A stretch of DNA of 64,000 nucleotides from Sinonovacula constricta (GCA_007844125.1 CM017573.1:6066686-6130685); one strand, 5' to 3'; shown: positions 11,600 to 23,606, numbered from the stretch's first letter. The notes: generated from the letters alone by a model not told the origin. Numbers and translations are program-made.

Positions 11600-12569
11600 A
11601 TAGCCGAAAATTTCATCAGGTATTGCCGTAAAACAAGTCCGAACTAAATGGTGTTGTCCATTTAGTTTCAACCCGAGGAGAATTCTAAATTTGTACTGTT
11701 CCATCCTGTGAGTTAATGATCTTATTTTTCTTTCCAAATAAGACATGGCTGGCCTACCTTTCTTTCAATCGGGCTTCCTTCATTCGCCATTGTTATTTAC
11801 GAATTAAGGGTCAAGAAGAAAAGTAAAGGTTGGCCTTGGTTAATACAACAGCTTACTTAACTGATTAGAGCATTTTGTATTAGTATTCTTTTCATCTATA
11901 TATGGTTATGGGGGTCCATCATAATGGTGCAATTTTTCCCAACTTTTCCCGATTTACTGTAGAATATAGAACAAACTTATGTGGAGTCTTAGTTGCCTAC
12001 GCCTAACCCCACCCTCCATCACTAAAGGAAATACGGGTAGTACCACGAACGAGTCTGCCAGGTGACAGGATAATGTGACTGGGTGTGGCATCATGCCAGG
12101 TGTTTATGCTATGCATAGTAACGGCAGTAATTCATCTACTTCATGGAAACAGCAACTCCAAATAATTTAAATATTGTCAATCGGATGAATAATAAGAAAT
12201 AAAACCAAGTGAAAAGTTATAAATAAATTTGACCCGCCAAAAGGATTATGTGAACTGAGTTGCAATACAAACACGTCACAGTTAATAAACATGACAATAA
12301 GTCACTAAAATGCATGTTTCATGGCCAATTGCCGCTGTCTTTATTCCCATTTAGAAAAGAAAATCGGTAAATATTATGCTAGGTTTTTGATGTAGCGTGA
12401 GAAACGAAAACCCAGGTCGACATGTCATGATGATGTATACAGTATGTCTTTAGACTGAAGCGAACTTGAAACTACTGTTCCATAACAAATACATGTAACA
12501 ACATCTCTTACAAATGTCTTTGGGAAAAAAAGATCGTATTCAAACAAAACTATTTTCATTAAACATCAT
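11600..12569. other. Mostly unrecognised; divergent SINE-C trace near 11985-12140
   Basis: GGTGACAGGATAATGTGACTGGGTGTGGCATCATGCCAGG (12060-12100) is a plus-strand SINE-C body remnant. The rest is AT-rich and unrecognised. Confidence 0.45.
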
Positions 12570-13867
12570 AATAAACCTTTGTTACCTGAGCAGATCTCGC
12601 AAAATGGTGTTTATTGATGACCTACACCCGTATGAAAAGTGTACCGTAACGTCACAATAGTCATTACAAAACACTTATTTTCTATCTAAGCCACGCTGCA
12701 AAGTTAGCTATTTTGAAACTAAGAAAACCACGTGGCTACTAACGTTTTAGCTTTAAAGTTGGTAGTAGTGGCTTTTAGATTTTAATAGATAAAAATAGAC
12801 ATCGACGTCAGAGCGGATGATACGGATGACGATATTAAGATGATCTCAAAAAGTTAGTGGTCACGTGGTTTTCTCAGTGTGAAAATAGAAAAGTCTGCAG
12901 CGTGGCTCAGATAGGAAATACCTTTTGTTATAATGTGTGTGGATTAATCCTTAAGTGTTATCGACAGTTCCTCTTCGTCAAATACACGTAAACGTGGACT
13001 GGGGGGCACTGGGGCATAATTTCTGCAAAAAGTCAAACTTGAGTCTAACAAAAGACTATTTTGAACATTGCCAAAATTGTAAGGCAGTTAGCTTTTTCTA
13101 GCTGCACAGTTGAGATCATGTTATATAGTCATCAGTGCTCTGACGTCGATATCTATTTTTAGCAGGAATCACTAGGGTGAGTATTTATAGATTCGGGAAG
13201 AATGAACGTTAAGATTATTACATTCCCGATCTGTACAGTTTATGAATATATGTAGTGTTTTTTGCATCAAACTGTCGGACACCACATATCATGGTGATAT
13301 GCGGCAGTTTTGACAAAAAAAAAATCCTTTCCCAATAACTAAAATAAATTACTGTTACTCGAATCTTTATGAAAGGGAAGCTTAACCAATTTCTATACTA
13401 AACTGTATTTCCTATTTAAGCCACGCTGCAAGGTCATGTATTTTTAAAATCACGTGACAACCTACTTTTAAGATCAAGGTATGTCATTATACATATCGAT
13501 GTGACGTCGATATCTATTTTAAGCTGAAAGCCCCATAGAGCTTATTTATAGATTTGAAAAGAATAGACAATAAGAGCAACCCTCCCCCCCCCAACCCCCA
13601 CACCACCCCACCCCACCACACCACACCCCACCACCTCCTCAAAGGGCGCTATAATACTGCCATTTTAACGACTTTGGTATTGCAATTTTTAAACTAAGCC
13701 AACCTCGTGACAGCTTAGTTTTGAGATGACGTTATGTCGTCATCCCTGAATTCCGCACTGACGTCGGTATCTATTTTTAGCAGAGATCACTTTCATGCTT
13801 ATTTATAGATTAGGATAAAAATGAACATTTAGGCTTATTTTTTCGCTATGTGTACTGTCTTACATTA

Positions 13868-13949
<82 letters not shown>

Positions 13950-14060
13950 CTCAGATTAAAGTATGAGTTAATGCAGAAATCATGCAGAAATTCGCAGAAA
14001 CCGTAGAAAAATGTTGTTACATGCATTTGGTGTAGGTGAACTGTCGGATACCACTATCAA
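12570..14060. mobile_element. Cluster of five TTAA-MITE fragments in both orientations
   Basis: Minus-type pieces at about 12580-12745, 12960-13210, 13262-13560 and 13660-14060, and a plus-type piece at 12783-12945. Each is recognised by GACGTCGATATCTATTTTTAGCAG (or its complement) and GCCACGCTGCA. A scrap of SINE-A body (CTTTAAAGTTGGTAGTAGTGG) lies at 12750-12770, and C-rich simple sequence at 13580-13640. Family ends are visible near 13270 and 14045. Confidence 0.75.
13871..13947. repeat. (TA)n microsatellite, about 38 repeats
   Basis: Uninterrupted TA dinucleotides inside a TTAA-MITE fragment. Confidence 0.97.
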
Positions 14061-14189
14061 CTGACAACAAACCATATCAAGAAACCACCGATGTATAACT
14101 AATGATACAGGAATTCGATACTTTTCAATACCCCCATGTAGCCTTTTACAAACTAGCCATGTAATAGAGGACATTTTTTGGCATTTTAA

Positions 14190-14710
14190 AGGTGGTATCC
14201 GACAGTTTGCCGACATCTTATATATGTAACAATATTGGTAAATGAGAACTACTGTTATTCCTGCTAAAAATAGACATCGACGTCACAGTGGATGAAGTGG
14301 ATGAACTAAGACATTAGTGGTCACATGGTTTTCTTGGTTTAAAAATAGCTAACTGTGCAGCGTGGTTCGGATAGAAAATACATGTTTGTAATGACGATTG
14401 TGGCGTTATGGTGTCTTTTTTCCCGACAGGTGTATGACATCGATAGCCATCATTTCACGAGATATGTTCATATAACAATGGTTTGGATGGATTGGATTTG
14501 TTGGCACTTTTTGCCGATACTGTGCAGCGACATTTCTATCATTAAAGCACAGGGGCACTTATGAGGTGCCCAGCGACTGAAACCCGGCCGGTCCATTAGG
14601 CTGACACCAACGAGTCAGCGCAATGCTGTCCCTTTAGTCCCGAGCGTTAACAATGGTTTACTAAGATGTATAATGAAAATATTTTTGGTCCAAATTGTCG
14701 GATACCCCCT
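14190..14710 (+). mobile_element. TTAA-MITE with a nested SINE-A
   Basis: TTAA at 14186-14189 and 14711-14714 bounds the terminal repeats AGGTGGTATCCGACAGTTTG and CCAAATTGTCGGATACCCCC. SINE-A at 14485-14648 is inserted inside it. Confidence 0.85.
14485..14648 (-). mobile_element. SINE-A, 5'-truncated, with perfect target duplication
   Basis: The body runs from GCCGATACTGTGCAGCGACA to GTCCCGAGCG as read on +, with no tRNA head. The duplication AACAATGGTTT flanks it at 14474-14484 and 14649-14659. Confidence 0.9.
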
Positions 14711-14870
14711 TTAAATTGTGTTTAAATATCCTTATAAACTCTATTTATACGTGCGTTTAACGAGCGGCCAAGGTCTAACTCGCATCTTGCCTTTAGAAGA
14801 AATCGTAACTATTGAAAACAGGAATGGTAATGTTACGCCCATGTTTTGACGAGGTGCAGGTAGCTGAACT

Positions 14871-15224
14871 TTATAGTCTGTCTATTGGGATGAGAGAAAA
14901 AGTGGTTGGGTGTGGTGGATTTTGCGAGTTTTTAGTAAACGTTTGAATTTGAAAGTAATTGTTAGGGACTATTTCTTGTAGCCGTTGACATTGGTCAGGC
15001 GCTTCCACACGAGCGGAAGAATATTTCAAATAGCCGTTAATTGTTTTAATATTTGCACTACTTTTCCGCATAATCGTTTGGCAATTGTTTAAGGTTTTTT
15101 CTCGAAGAATGAGCCTTTTCACCACAAATATTCGTTGGGAAAAAGACAGCCGGTAAAATTCAAAATGCTGGCATCTGATTGGATGAAAAAGTAGGGCACT
15201 CATTAATTTGCGATTGGGGGTCAA
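14871..15224 (-). CDS. Unrecognised 117-codon open frame, possible exon
   Basis: An ATG-to-stop frame on the minus strand, outside any repeat I can identify. The sequence is mixed in composition, with segments such as QRLQEIVPNNYFQIQTFTK and PPHPTTFSLIPIDRL that do not look like low-complexity by-products. I see no domain, signal peptide or membrane segment, and no convincing promoter or splice context. It could be a chance frame or a remnant of an unrecognised mobile element. Function unknown. Confidence 0.2.
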   Translation of the reverse strand: MTPNRKLMSALLFHPIRCQHFEFYRLSFSQRIFVVKRLILREKTLNNCQTIMRKSSANIKTINGYLKYSSARVEAPDQCQRLQEIVPNNYFQIQTFTKNSQNPPHPTTFSLIPIDRL

Positions 15225-15735
15225 TAATAACCAGGCATTTTACCATAAAATAAGAAATGACAAATATATAAAAAAATAAAATACTAAAGATTAATATAAA
15301 AAGATTTTCAATACATAAAGTAATAAAAGGGAACATTTTAAAGTAAAGTGTACCATGTAAATAACGCTGTCGTCAATTGTTGCCTTTTTTCAGGATATGG
15401 GCTTTTCATTTTTATAAGGAAATTTTCGTTCTTTGCATCACCTGTCACGAATTGATGACTAAAAGATAGACATGCCAATGTTTATTTATGCGTTGTCACG
15501 TTCAAGTATTCATAGAATGATGAAAAGCAGCCTTCGAAAAGTAGGTGTTACAGTATATAATTGTTTTCTTGAAATTCTGCGTTTTCTCAACTTTACACAA
15601 TTTGTTTAAAGGATCAAAACATTGGGAATAGTAAAGGAATATGCATTTTTTGTCAGTACGGAAATTTGTAAAGAACAATGACTCTTTCGTATTATTGAAT
15701 GCAGAGGTGTTTGTCTCATCTTTGGATTGTTTTCG
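15225..15735. other. AT-rich stretch, nothing recognised
   Basis: No repeat match or coding signal apart from the start of the SINE-C at its right edge. Confidence 0.5.
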
Positions 15736-15737
15736 AT

Positions 15738-16218
15738 TTGTTTATTGGGTTTATCGTCCCACCAACAGTATTTCAGTTATCTGGAGATGGTGTCCACTTG
15801 AAGTAGATATAATGCTGCCTTCACTGTATATAGCATGTTTGTTTATTGTGTTTATCGTCCCACCAACAGTATTTCAGTTATCTGAAGACGGTGTTCACTT
15901 GAAGTGGATATAATGCTGCCTTCACTGTCTATAGCATGTTTGTTTATTGGGTTTATCGTCCCTCCAATAGTATTTCAGTTATCTTGAGACAGTGTCAACT
16001 TGAAGCAGATATAGTGCTGCCGTGAATACCTAGCATGATACCACACCCAGTCACATTATCCTGATACCGGGTTAACCAGTCGTGGACCTTTCCTTAAATG
16101 CTTTTGTTGGGAGATATACCGCAACCATTTTTAACGACTTTGATATTCGCGGCCCGGGATTGAAACCGGGGCCTCCCGTACCTGGGACCGACGCCCTACC
16201 GCTTGCGCTACCAGGTCC
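15738..16218 (-). mobile_element. SINE-C with three modules
   Basis: Modules start near 15739, 15840 and 15941. The body follows, and a well-kept tRNA-like head ends GCGCTACCAGGTCCGG as read on +, with a box B match GGGATTGAAACCGG. No clear target duplication. Confidence 0.9.
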
Positions 16219-16296
16219 GGCGTTTTAAATTGCGATTGATGAATTCAAATGCCTAGTTGTTCCAGAATTCATAAAAAATGTAGTTTTTTTCTTTTT

Positions 16297-16462
16297 TTAA
16301 TACACCGCAGCGACCCGTTATGGCCATTATAGCGACGTCCAGCTATTTCGGCGAAGGTAGACCCCTGACAAAGGTAGAACCACCGGCGCACCGCAAGTCA
16401 GCTGGAAGACCTTCCCACACGGGACTCGAACCCACGCGGTGAGAGGTTAAGCAGTCAGAGGA
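16297..16462 (-). mobile_element. SINE-B
   Basis: Read on +: GCGACGTCCAGCTATTTCGG, AGAACCACCGGCGCACCGCA, then GGGACTCGAACCCACGCGGT, the T-arm of the head. Confidence 0.85.
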
Positions 16463-16568
16463 GTTTTCTGTAAATTGCTGTATGGAGATAAACTTTATGA
16501 ACAGATGCAGTGGCTTTTAATGGCGCAAGGTCTTCACATAAACAGTTGAAAACTGAATCTATTTTAAA

Positions 16569-16643
<75 letters not shown>

Positions 16644-16656
16644 ACACACACACACC

Positions 16657-16733
<77 letters not shown>

Positions 16734-16753
16734 AACACACACACACACACACA
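16569..16753. repeat. (CA)n microsatellite, about 185 bp
   Basis: Nearly pure CA with small interruptions (CGTACA, CCGGACA, CGCACAAA). The His/Thr and Cys/Val frames here are by-products. Confidence 0.97.
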
Positions 16754-17283
16754 TATATTACTGTATTTTATCTAGTCAAAATTAAAACAATTGCACAAAA
16801 AAGTGATATTTTGTTAGTAGACAGTAACATTTCTATCATTACCGCTGGTAACTTTTTGTTTTCGTTTATTTGTTTTTGTCCGTTTATTTGTTGTTGTTGC
16901 TGCTGTTTTCAAAATGATATTTATAACAGGTTTTAGAATGAACAGAAGCACTTTAAACCACAGCTTATAATATACCGCTGTGTAAATATCTACGTCAAAC
17001 GTCAGATCGCAATAACATTTTCCCCTATAAAAAAAGACATAAAGATGGGAAACTAGATTTTGAAAATGATAACCATCTTTTTTTAATTAGTGTTTAAAAT
17101 GTTCACACCATTATAGTGTGTTTTTTTTAATCAATAAAGGAAATGTATAAATTTAACTACAGAAATTGTTTTAAAACTGTATTACGTCGTTCTTTTTGTG
17201 CATAATTTTTTATATTGATACCCAAATTTGTGGCACGTATGAGCTACGTAATGGTCACGTGGTGTTCGGGACGTCAGTCGAAC
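16754..17283. other. AT-rich stretch, nothing recognised
   Basis: Contains a short (GTT)n-like run near 16885-16905. No coding signal. Confidence 0.5.
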
Positions 17284-17679
17284 CAAACGGAACACCTCGG
17301 ATAATTCACGAATCATCTCTCGGGTGTATGTAGGTAGTCGGATCACCTCGGCCATTTCCCTAAATGGGACTGCTTTTGTGACAGACGTCAAAACAAAGAT
17401 GGCAGGTCGGATGACAGCTCACTTAAGTATGAAGCCTGTATAACTTAAATTTGTGGAGGCTTCAATTTTAAATCATCCAGGTTTAATTTACCCACCGCAG
17501 CAGACATGCAACTGCCAAACGATGCCATTGTTCATGTTTTGTGCGAACTACATTTTAGGCATATTCTTCTTCCGACTTCCGGCGAACAAAGCGATTGTGA
17601 TTTCAGTAAGTATTATTGCACCAGATACATACGAGGGATGATTGTTACGAGGACGGAATTGCCCGAGGAGTTCCGATTG
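17284..17679 (-). mobile_element. RQ-A element
   Basis: Starts CAAACGGAACACCTCGG and ends CCGAGGAGTTCCGATTG. The 9-bp flanks CAGTCGAAC (17275-17283) and CAGTGTAAC (17680-17688) match at 7 of 9 positions, a plausible aged target duplication. On the minus strand the helicase-start frame begins MASFGSCMSAAVGKLNLDD and is cut by a stop after the residues KPPQI. MITE-L is inserted immediately beside it. Confidence 0.85.
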
Positions 17680-17691
17680 CAGTGTAACCTT

Positions 17692-18010
17692 ATTCTCTCA
17701 CCAGAGGGCGTGCTACACACGTTTCGCTTACACCTCTGTCAACGCCGGGAAAAGTAGTTCTCATACACGTGATATTCTATCGTCACATGTCGCAAAATAG
17801 TTCCCCGAAAATTTGGGTTAATATATATCTTAAACATTGTTCTAAAAAAAAAAAAAAATACCCATTTTCATTTTAAGTAAAATATACAGAGATCAAAATA
17901 ATCTCACGAGCATTTTATTCATTATTTATATTTTGTACAAGAATCTTGTACACCGGGCCTTGACAGAGGTGTAAGCGAAACTTGTGTAGCACGCCCTCTG
18001 GTAAGAGAAT
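17692..18010 (+). mobile_element. MITE-L copy 1
   Basis: Left end ATTCTCTCACCAGAGGGCGT; right end an inverted copy, ACGCCCTCTGGTAAGAGAAT. The terminal repeats run about 55 bp. Flanks AGTGTAACCTT and GGTGTAACCTT match at 10 of 11. The interior holds a poly-A run and GTACAAGAATCTTGTAC. Non-coding. Confidence 0.92.
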
Positions 18011-18064
18011 GGTGTAACCTTAAAAAAACGTAACCGGTGTGAAAATTTAAGAATCTGGTACTTG

Positions 18065-18172
18065 ACTGTCATCTTAATAGATTTTGAAAAGGCATTCGAC
18101 TCAGCGTGTCAGAAATCTGTGGTTACGCGGTTCTTTGATTTCCCATATTGCTTAGCAGTGGGCTGTTAAACC
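18065..18172 (+). pseudogene. Non-LTR reverse transcriptase remnant (motif A)
   Basis: The plus-strand frame reads TVILIDFEKAFDSACQKS and ends at TAA. The string IDFEKAFDS is the core of reverse transcriptase motif A in non-LTR retrotransposons, and its first Asp is a catalytic metal ligand in that family. Only about 35 codons survive; I find no upstream or downstream RT motif in any frame. A chance match is possible but unlikely. Confidence 0.55.
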
Positions 18173-18386
18173 CAATTTTCGGTCACACGGAGACCGTTCA
18201 GGTGGGAGTTGTGTTTATGTTAATGTGCATGTTGATAGACTTAATGTTGTTAATAAATTGGGTTCAAATGGTATAAATTTGCTGTTTAATATCGTGTGCA
18301 TCGACATTTGCAATGGGACAGTAACAACGATACATTTTTTGTTGATTGTTTACATCCAGCAACGATTGTTTTATTACATTGTATGG

Positions 18387-18436
18387 GTCCTCCCGTACCT
18401 GGAGCCGATGCTTTATCGATTGCGTTACCAGGCCCA
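18387..18436 (-). mobile_element. SINE-C tRNA-like head fragment
   Basis: CCTCCCGTACCTGGAGCCGA and GATTGCGTTACCAGGC match the first 50 bp of the SINE-C head in reverse. Confidence 0.7.
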
Positions 18437-18589
18437 GTCTTATAAAATGTGTATTTAACAATTTGTAAAAGAACAATACAACGCCTCAACTCCAGTCGTA
18501 AAGAAGTGATTTATCACTATAAATCAGTGAACTGCCTATATAACCTTAACCTTATATAATCTCTTCAGTTGACAATTGAAAGATATAAA

Positions 18590-18770
18590 GCAATATTTTG
18601 CGATTCCAGAAAAGCTTTTGATCGTGTCTGACACACTAGTGTTTTTACTTATCGAACTTAATAATGTAGGAGTCACAAGAATTCGCAGTTGCTTGGCGAG
18701 GTATGGTTTCACAAAAATAACCAAGTTTGCCGAATTCAGAAGTGAAGCTTGCAATAAAAAAAAAAAAAAT
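18590..18770 (+). pseudogene. Second short reverse transcriptase-like remnant
   Basis: A plus frame near 18600 reads DSRKAFDRV, then a stop where Trp is usual, then H. This resembles the common non-LTR form DxxKAFDRVWH. The following bases (LLIELNNVGVTRIRSCL in another frame) suggest a frameshifted continuation, and a similar string, CGAACTTAAT, lies near position 40. Weak evidence; it may be coincidence. Confidence 0.35.
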
Positions 18771-18780
18771 ATGTATTAGA

Positions 18781-20450
18781 AAAGAAGTAATAAAGCGAAG
18801 TTGTCGGGTTCCAATCATATTCATCGGCTTGTAATGCTCTCTGCGGCGCATTGGATGGCGTACACCCGTCATCTTGTGTGTGTGTGTGTGTGTTTTTATT
18901 GTTTTTCGTTTTTTTTTGGGTTTTTTTTTGTATTTTTAATTTACGACTTGTTTTTTGAAAATAACAATGTTGTCAGGTTACAAATGCATCAGAAAGCAAC
19001 AGAATCTAATCATCTACATTTGTTGTTCTCTCGGTTACAACTTATCTAAGCCAGCAACAGCGGGATAGTCGAAACAGCAAATACAACAACAACGAAAACA
19101 CACACACACACAAAACATTCATAAAACTGCAGCATGCAATTAGTAGAAAATAAATCGGATTTTTCTTTTCCTGAATTTATAAATATATTTTCTTTACATA
19201 AACTTATTTAGTGCACATTACTTACGTCTGCAATGGTTTTACCACAATAGATCGATATGGGCAGTTAATTTCAATGCCAGTTGAGATGACAATGCGCGAT
19301 TGGTACACAGACAGGTTGCACCTCGTTTAGTTTAAATATGTTTACTCCCACGCAGATAATCCTGCGTGAGGTGTCTAAAATTTAAAACCGAACTGAATAG
19401 CGAAACCCTTTTCAATCCGGTTGAAATTCCATATCACCATGGTCACGGTGTTAATGTAAAATGTACCACAGCTGAAATTACCGGTTAGGACCGAGTTTTG
19501 TATTACCGACTGAAAATTAATCTGTTGTTTATAACAGGAAGATAGTTTTATATCGTTGTACAGCTATTTAAATTTAATGACTATTAATAACAGCTTAAGT
19601 GTGTAATAGATGACATAACACGTTTATTACATAAACGGAAATTTAGCGCAATTATATGGACGAAACAATCCTAGTACGACGTATCATTGTAAAGAGACAC
19701 TTAGAATAACAAAGACCGACAAGGACCGACAAGGGCCGGCACTAAAGGAAAATATCAATTCTTGAATAGTTAATAATATAAAAATTAGGGATGATAATAT
19801 ATTTATTTGAAAAAAAATCGTCTTTATGCCAAACTTTTTTTAAATTTATGAATAAAATGCTTAGAGGTATTTATTTTGTATGTCACATAAATTTGAAAAA
19901 CAAAACAACAACAACATGCCAAATATATGCATTCTATACATAGCGTGTGACGTCACTACGTTAAAGTCATCTCTATACTACGACTCGTAACTCACCCAAA
20001 ATTTGAGATTTGTGCATGCATAAAAAATAGTTCCGCGTAGGAAATACGTTCGATTATAATATTCATTGAATTAAGATAAATGACTAAACAACCATATTCT
20101 AAGGCCTTATTCTATATCCAGAAACTTTTAAAGTCTTGGTATTTATAGATAAATGGAAAAAAAATATTAAACAGTAATATGTCCATTCTATACATAGCGT
20201 GTGACGTCACTACGTTAAAGTCTGGACCGTTTACAAAATTTAGTTCAAATTTTTTGCATGAAACATATTTTAACTATTAGAATGTATAAAAAAATGCCAA
20301 AATAATCTGTTGTATACCTCTTCGTACTTGTTTTGTTCATTTTAGCAATCACTTCCGTATTCATAACAGCCATGTTGAAGAACTACTTTACCCACAATAC
20401 ACCGAGTGCATTCACACAGGTCATTTTGACCGTGTGTTGACGCAACGTTA
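18781..20450. other. AT-rich, mostly unrecognised; a short duplicated motif
   Basis: The only structure I see is a 40-bp segment, CATTCTATACATAGCGTGTG followed by ACGTCACTACGTTAAAGTC, present at 19930-19970 and 20180-20220. It contains the palindrome TGACGTCA. A (TG)n stretch lies at 18875-18893. Confidence 0.5.
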
Positions 20451-20750
20451 TATATGAAACTGCCTTGTCAAGAAACGTTCTCATCTTCATTTGTCTTTTC
20501 ATCGCATTCTATTTATAGATTTTCCGAAATCATAGTATTGGTGCGAAAGCAAATCAAATGGTTTTTTTTCCCTTTGTCGGTTCTGTTGGACAAGCCAATC
20601 ATATTGGGGTTTTTCAATATTGGTCCTGTTTTTGTCTGTTGTTGTTGTATATATATATTTATTTATTTATATTGGCCCTGTTGAACCAGCCAATCAAAAA
20701 GCCTTATTTCCCAATTGCTCCTGTTTTTGTTTGTTTTGTTTTGTTGTTGT

Positions 20751-20983
20751 TGTTTTTGTTACATCGCACCGACACATTTATTTTCATATTGGCGACGTCC
20801 AGCTAATAATTGGTGGAGGAAGACCCCAGACTTATGCCTGGGTAGAACCACCGGTGCACTGCAGATTAGCTGGAAAACCTCCCCACATGAAAGTTCTCGG
20901 CCCTACCGGGACTCGAACCCACGTATTGAGGGGCTGAGGAGTTACAAGTCAAAGACTGTAACCTCTCGACCACGGGCGCCCCC
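20751..20983 (-). mobile_element. SINE-B, nearly full length
   Basis: Read on +: GGCGACGTCCAGCTAATAAT, AGACTTATGCCTGGGTAGAA, GGGACTCGAACCCACG, and the head start CTCTCGACCACGGGCGCCC. It is preceded by a (TTG)n-like run, the complement of the usual AAC tail. Confidence 0.9.
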
Positions 20984-21326
20984 GTTTTTCTTTGCATCAG
21001 CTTTGATTAATTTGACTGGCACAGTTTTCGTGGCATATTGACATTGCAAACATGAAACAATCAGGGAAGTAAAACGCCAATACATCACAAATTAACTGAT
21101 TTCTCAATAAACAGACATAAAACGCACCGCCATTAAATAAGTTTACTTTACGTGTATACGCCAATTAAAAGGACTGTACCGTTTAAAAGAATAATAAAGT
21201 TATAAATATATATTCGAATTAATGATTTTTAAATTGATCTATTTGTCAATTTGCATATTAAGGACGTTGTATTTCATTTGATCCCAATTCATTGTGTGCT
21301 ATTTCGTTAAATGTGGTATCAAGCGG

Positions 21327-21475
21327 TTTGGGATGGGATGGGATGGGATTTGCCGGCTTTTTTGCCGATACTGTGCAGCGACATTTCTATCATTATAGCA
21401 CAGGGGCCCTTATGAGGTGCCTAGGGACTGAACCCGGCCGGTCAATTATACTGACATCGACGTGTCAGGCGTATA
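21327..21475 (-). mobile_element. SINE-A, 5'-truncated
   Basis: Body from GGGATGGGATGGGATTTGCC to GACGTGTCAGGCGTA as read on +. No clear target duplication. Confidence 0.85.
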
Positions 21476-21499
21476 AAAGAAATTATAGCGATAACGATT

Positions 21500-21808
21500 G
21501 TTTGTTTATTGGGTTTATCGTCCCACCAACAGTATTTCAGTTATCTGGAGACGGTGTCCATTTGAGGTAGCTATAGTGCTGCCCTCACTGTGTATAACAT
21601 GCCGTCAACATCTGGCATGATACCGCACCCAGTCACGTTATCCTGACACCGGGCCAAGCAGTAAAAAATTACCCTTATATTTGCTTGAGCGTTAGCAAGG
21701 GAGCTATACCACTATCATTTTAACGGCTTTGGTATATCGCGGCCAGGGATCGAACCCGGGGCCTCCCGTACCTGGAGCCGAACATCTACCGATTGCGCTA
21801 CCAGGACC
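21500..21808 (-). mobile_element. SINE-C with one module
   Basis: One 3' module (21500-21600), then body and complete tRNA-like head ending GCGCTACCAGGACC as read on +. The box B match is GGGATCGAACCCGG. Confidence 0.9.
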
Positions 21809-23250
21809 TTTGATTATGACTGTCATTTTCAAGAAACGGCAATTTTCAAATACAAACCCTAACATAATTGCGTATATTATTAAACTCTTACGCCTGGGTT
21901 TATGTATCATTAACATTTTCTCAACCTGCTAGAAACAAGTGATAATGTTTATATAAACAGTGTGAATATTGAGCCGTCTTAACAATGCCCGCACTACTTT
22001 CATCCGAGTGTGAAAAATAGGCCTTGTTTACCTTTTTGCGTTATTGTTTTCTTAATTAAAAAAATCAGATTTTTGGTGTGTTTTTTTAATTCAGAAATAG
22101 GCAGCAAAGGGGTTTATCGTACTTATTTGGGCTCTTCGTGTGAAAGCGCTTTACATGTGTATCTCTATATAATGAAACTCCATGCAGTTTGAATGATAGG
22201 TGAAGTCATTCAATAACCGAACCCCCCTTCAAAATGTATTCTCATCACTATATACACAAAAGTCTTTTCCCATCCCCCACCCTTTTCTGGTGAAGGTAAT
22301 TTATGTGAAAATGCTTGGGTGTGGAAGGTAACTGGACATAGTTGAATAAACCGCAATAACTTTCTATGGAGAAGAGAAATAAAAAATCTACATAGAGTGG
22401 GGAGCGTGGAAAAAAGTTGAATTAAAATTTTACGTAAGCTTTTCAGGCAGGAATATGTACCCCCGAGTCAGAACGCAAAAGAAATTACACACCACGTGTT
22501 GCACTTAAAGTGGAGTTAATATATATATATTATATATATAAATATATTTAATAAAAAGTGGAATTATTGAATAAGAGATTATAACAGAAAATGATTTAAA
22601 CGTTGTTTGCGAGTTTCTGTGTGTATCAGCTGTTGATATTAATTATTTTCGTGCGAAATAGATAGCATAAATATAAAAATATATAAATTATATTTAAGCC
22701 TAGAATTTTGTGAACTATACAAAAAAGTGTTTTTATGTTAATATTGTGTGTGTTTGTTTGTGTATTTTATCCCATAATTGTGTTTTGTGTAGAAAAAAAA
22801 CAACAACACTGTGATATAATTCACCGGATTAACGGGAGAGGAAATACAGAAAGTGGCAACCGTGTTTTCTTTTGCTGCAAACGAAACTTTTCGAATTTCG
22901 GCAGTTTCGACATGTAAAAATCTGTTTCGCAGCAAGCTGGCAGAAAGACAAATGATGAAGCGTGGTATGTTATTTTGATATTTTGACTCAAACAATTAGA
23001 ACCAACAGTTTGTTCTTCAGTTGGATAATATAATACAAACATCCAATTATTAACAATATCAACATGTTCATTATTATTAATTATCATTCATTTATAACGA
23101 AATAACAATTTTGCCCAACACGACATACAGAATACATGTATTTTAGAGTTAATTTCCGAAACGATACAAAAGGATACCAGCTTTTGTTTTTGAGAAAGCT
23201 TGCTGCTTGTTTTTGTGTAGTTTTCTGTCAGATCGACATTAAACTTTCTT
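21809..23250. other. AT-rich, nothing recognised
   Basis: Includes a short (TA)n run near 22520-22550. No repeat family match. It might include intron sequence of the Tigger-type element that follows, but I cannot show this. Confidence 0.45.
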
Positions 23251-23254
23251 GCAG

Positions 23255-23460
23255 CTGAGCAATCCAGTGAAGGACCCAAATCTGGGGGGATAGCTGGATC
23301 AGCTGCTGTGTCTGGTAAAGGAGGAGTTAAGAGAAAGCTAGACACAAAATCATACGAGACAAAGTACCAGGCAATAATGGAAGTCTAAAAAGGCACAAAA
23401 TCAAATTCGGATAACTCAAACTTCGGATATCTCAAACTATTTTCTACGGTCCCTTGAAAT
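23255..23460 (+). pseudogene. Tigger/pogo-type transposase N-terminal exon remnant
   Basis: After a splice-acceptor-like tract (CTTTCTTGCAG ending at 23254), the plus frame runs 44 codons to a TAA at 23386-23388. It includes KRKLDTKSYETKYQAIMEV. The frame continues past the stop with KGTKSNSDNSNFG. This pattern (KRK, then TKYxAxMEVEKGxKSKSEIA) is the start of the DNA-binding helix-turn-helix region of Tigger (pogo, Tc1/mariner superfamily) transposases. The stop falls where Glu is usual. The adjacent CGGATATCTCAAACT and TTTGAGATAACG strings, followed by TATATATATA, look like a pogo-type end at a TA site. No catalytic DDE domain is present. Identification is from memory of the family. Confidence 0.6.
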
Positions 23461-23539
23461 TTGAGATAACGAGAGTATATATATATTCATATACTGCACT
23501 TCCCTTTGACATTGTGTTAAAGTTTAATTCGACCAAACC

Positions 23540-23606
23540 GCCTGATATTTCGTGAGCGCTTCAATCAAGAAGCCCCCGGTTCGAATCCCGGATGAGGCGG
23601 ACATTA
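23540..23606 (+). other. tRNA-like sequence, degenerate
   Basis: CCGCCT and AGGCGG at the two ends can pair as an acceptor stem. GCTTCAATCAAGAAGC forms an anticodon-like hairpin with a 6-nt loop. CGGTTCGAATCCCGG supplies a T-arm. The D-arm is poor and the T-stem has a mismatch, so this is a tRNA pseudogene or SINE head, not a working tRNA gene. Confidence 0.4.

Noticed and set aside
20454..21041. Overlapping plus frames with Val/Phe/Cys-rich segments suggesting membrane proteins
   Set aside because: They arise from T-rich simple sequence leading into a reversed SINE-B; no consistent start or family match.
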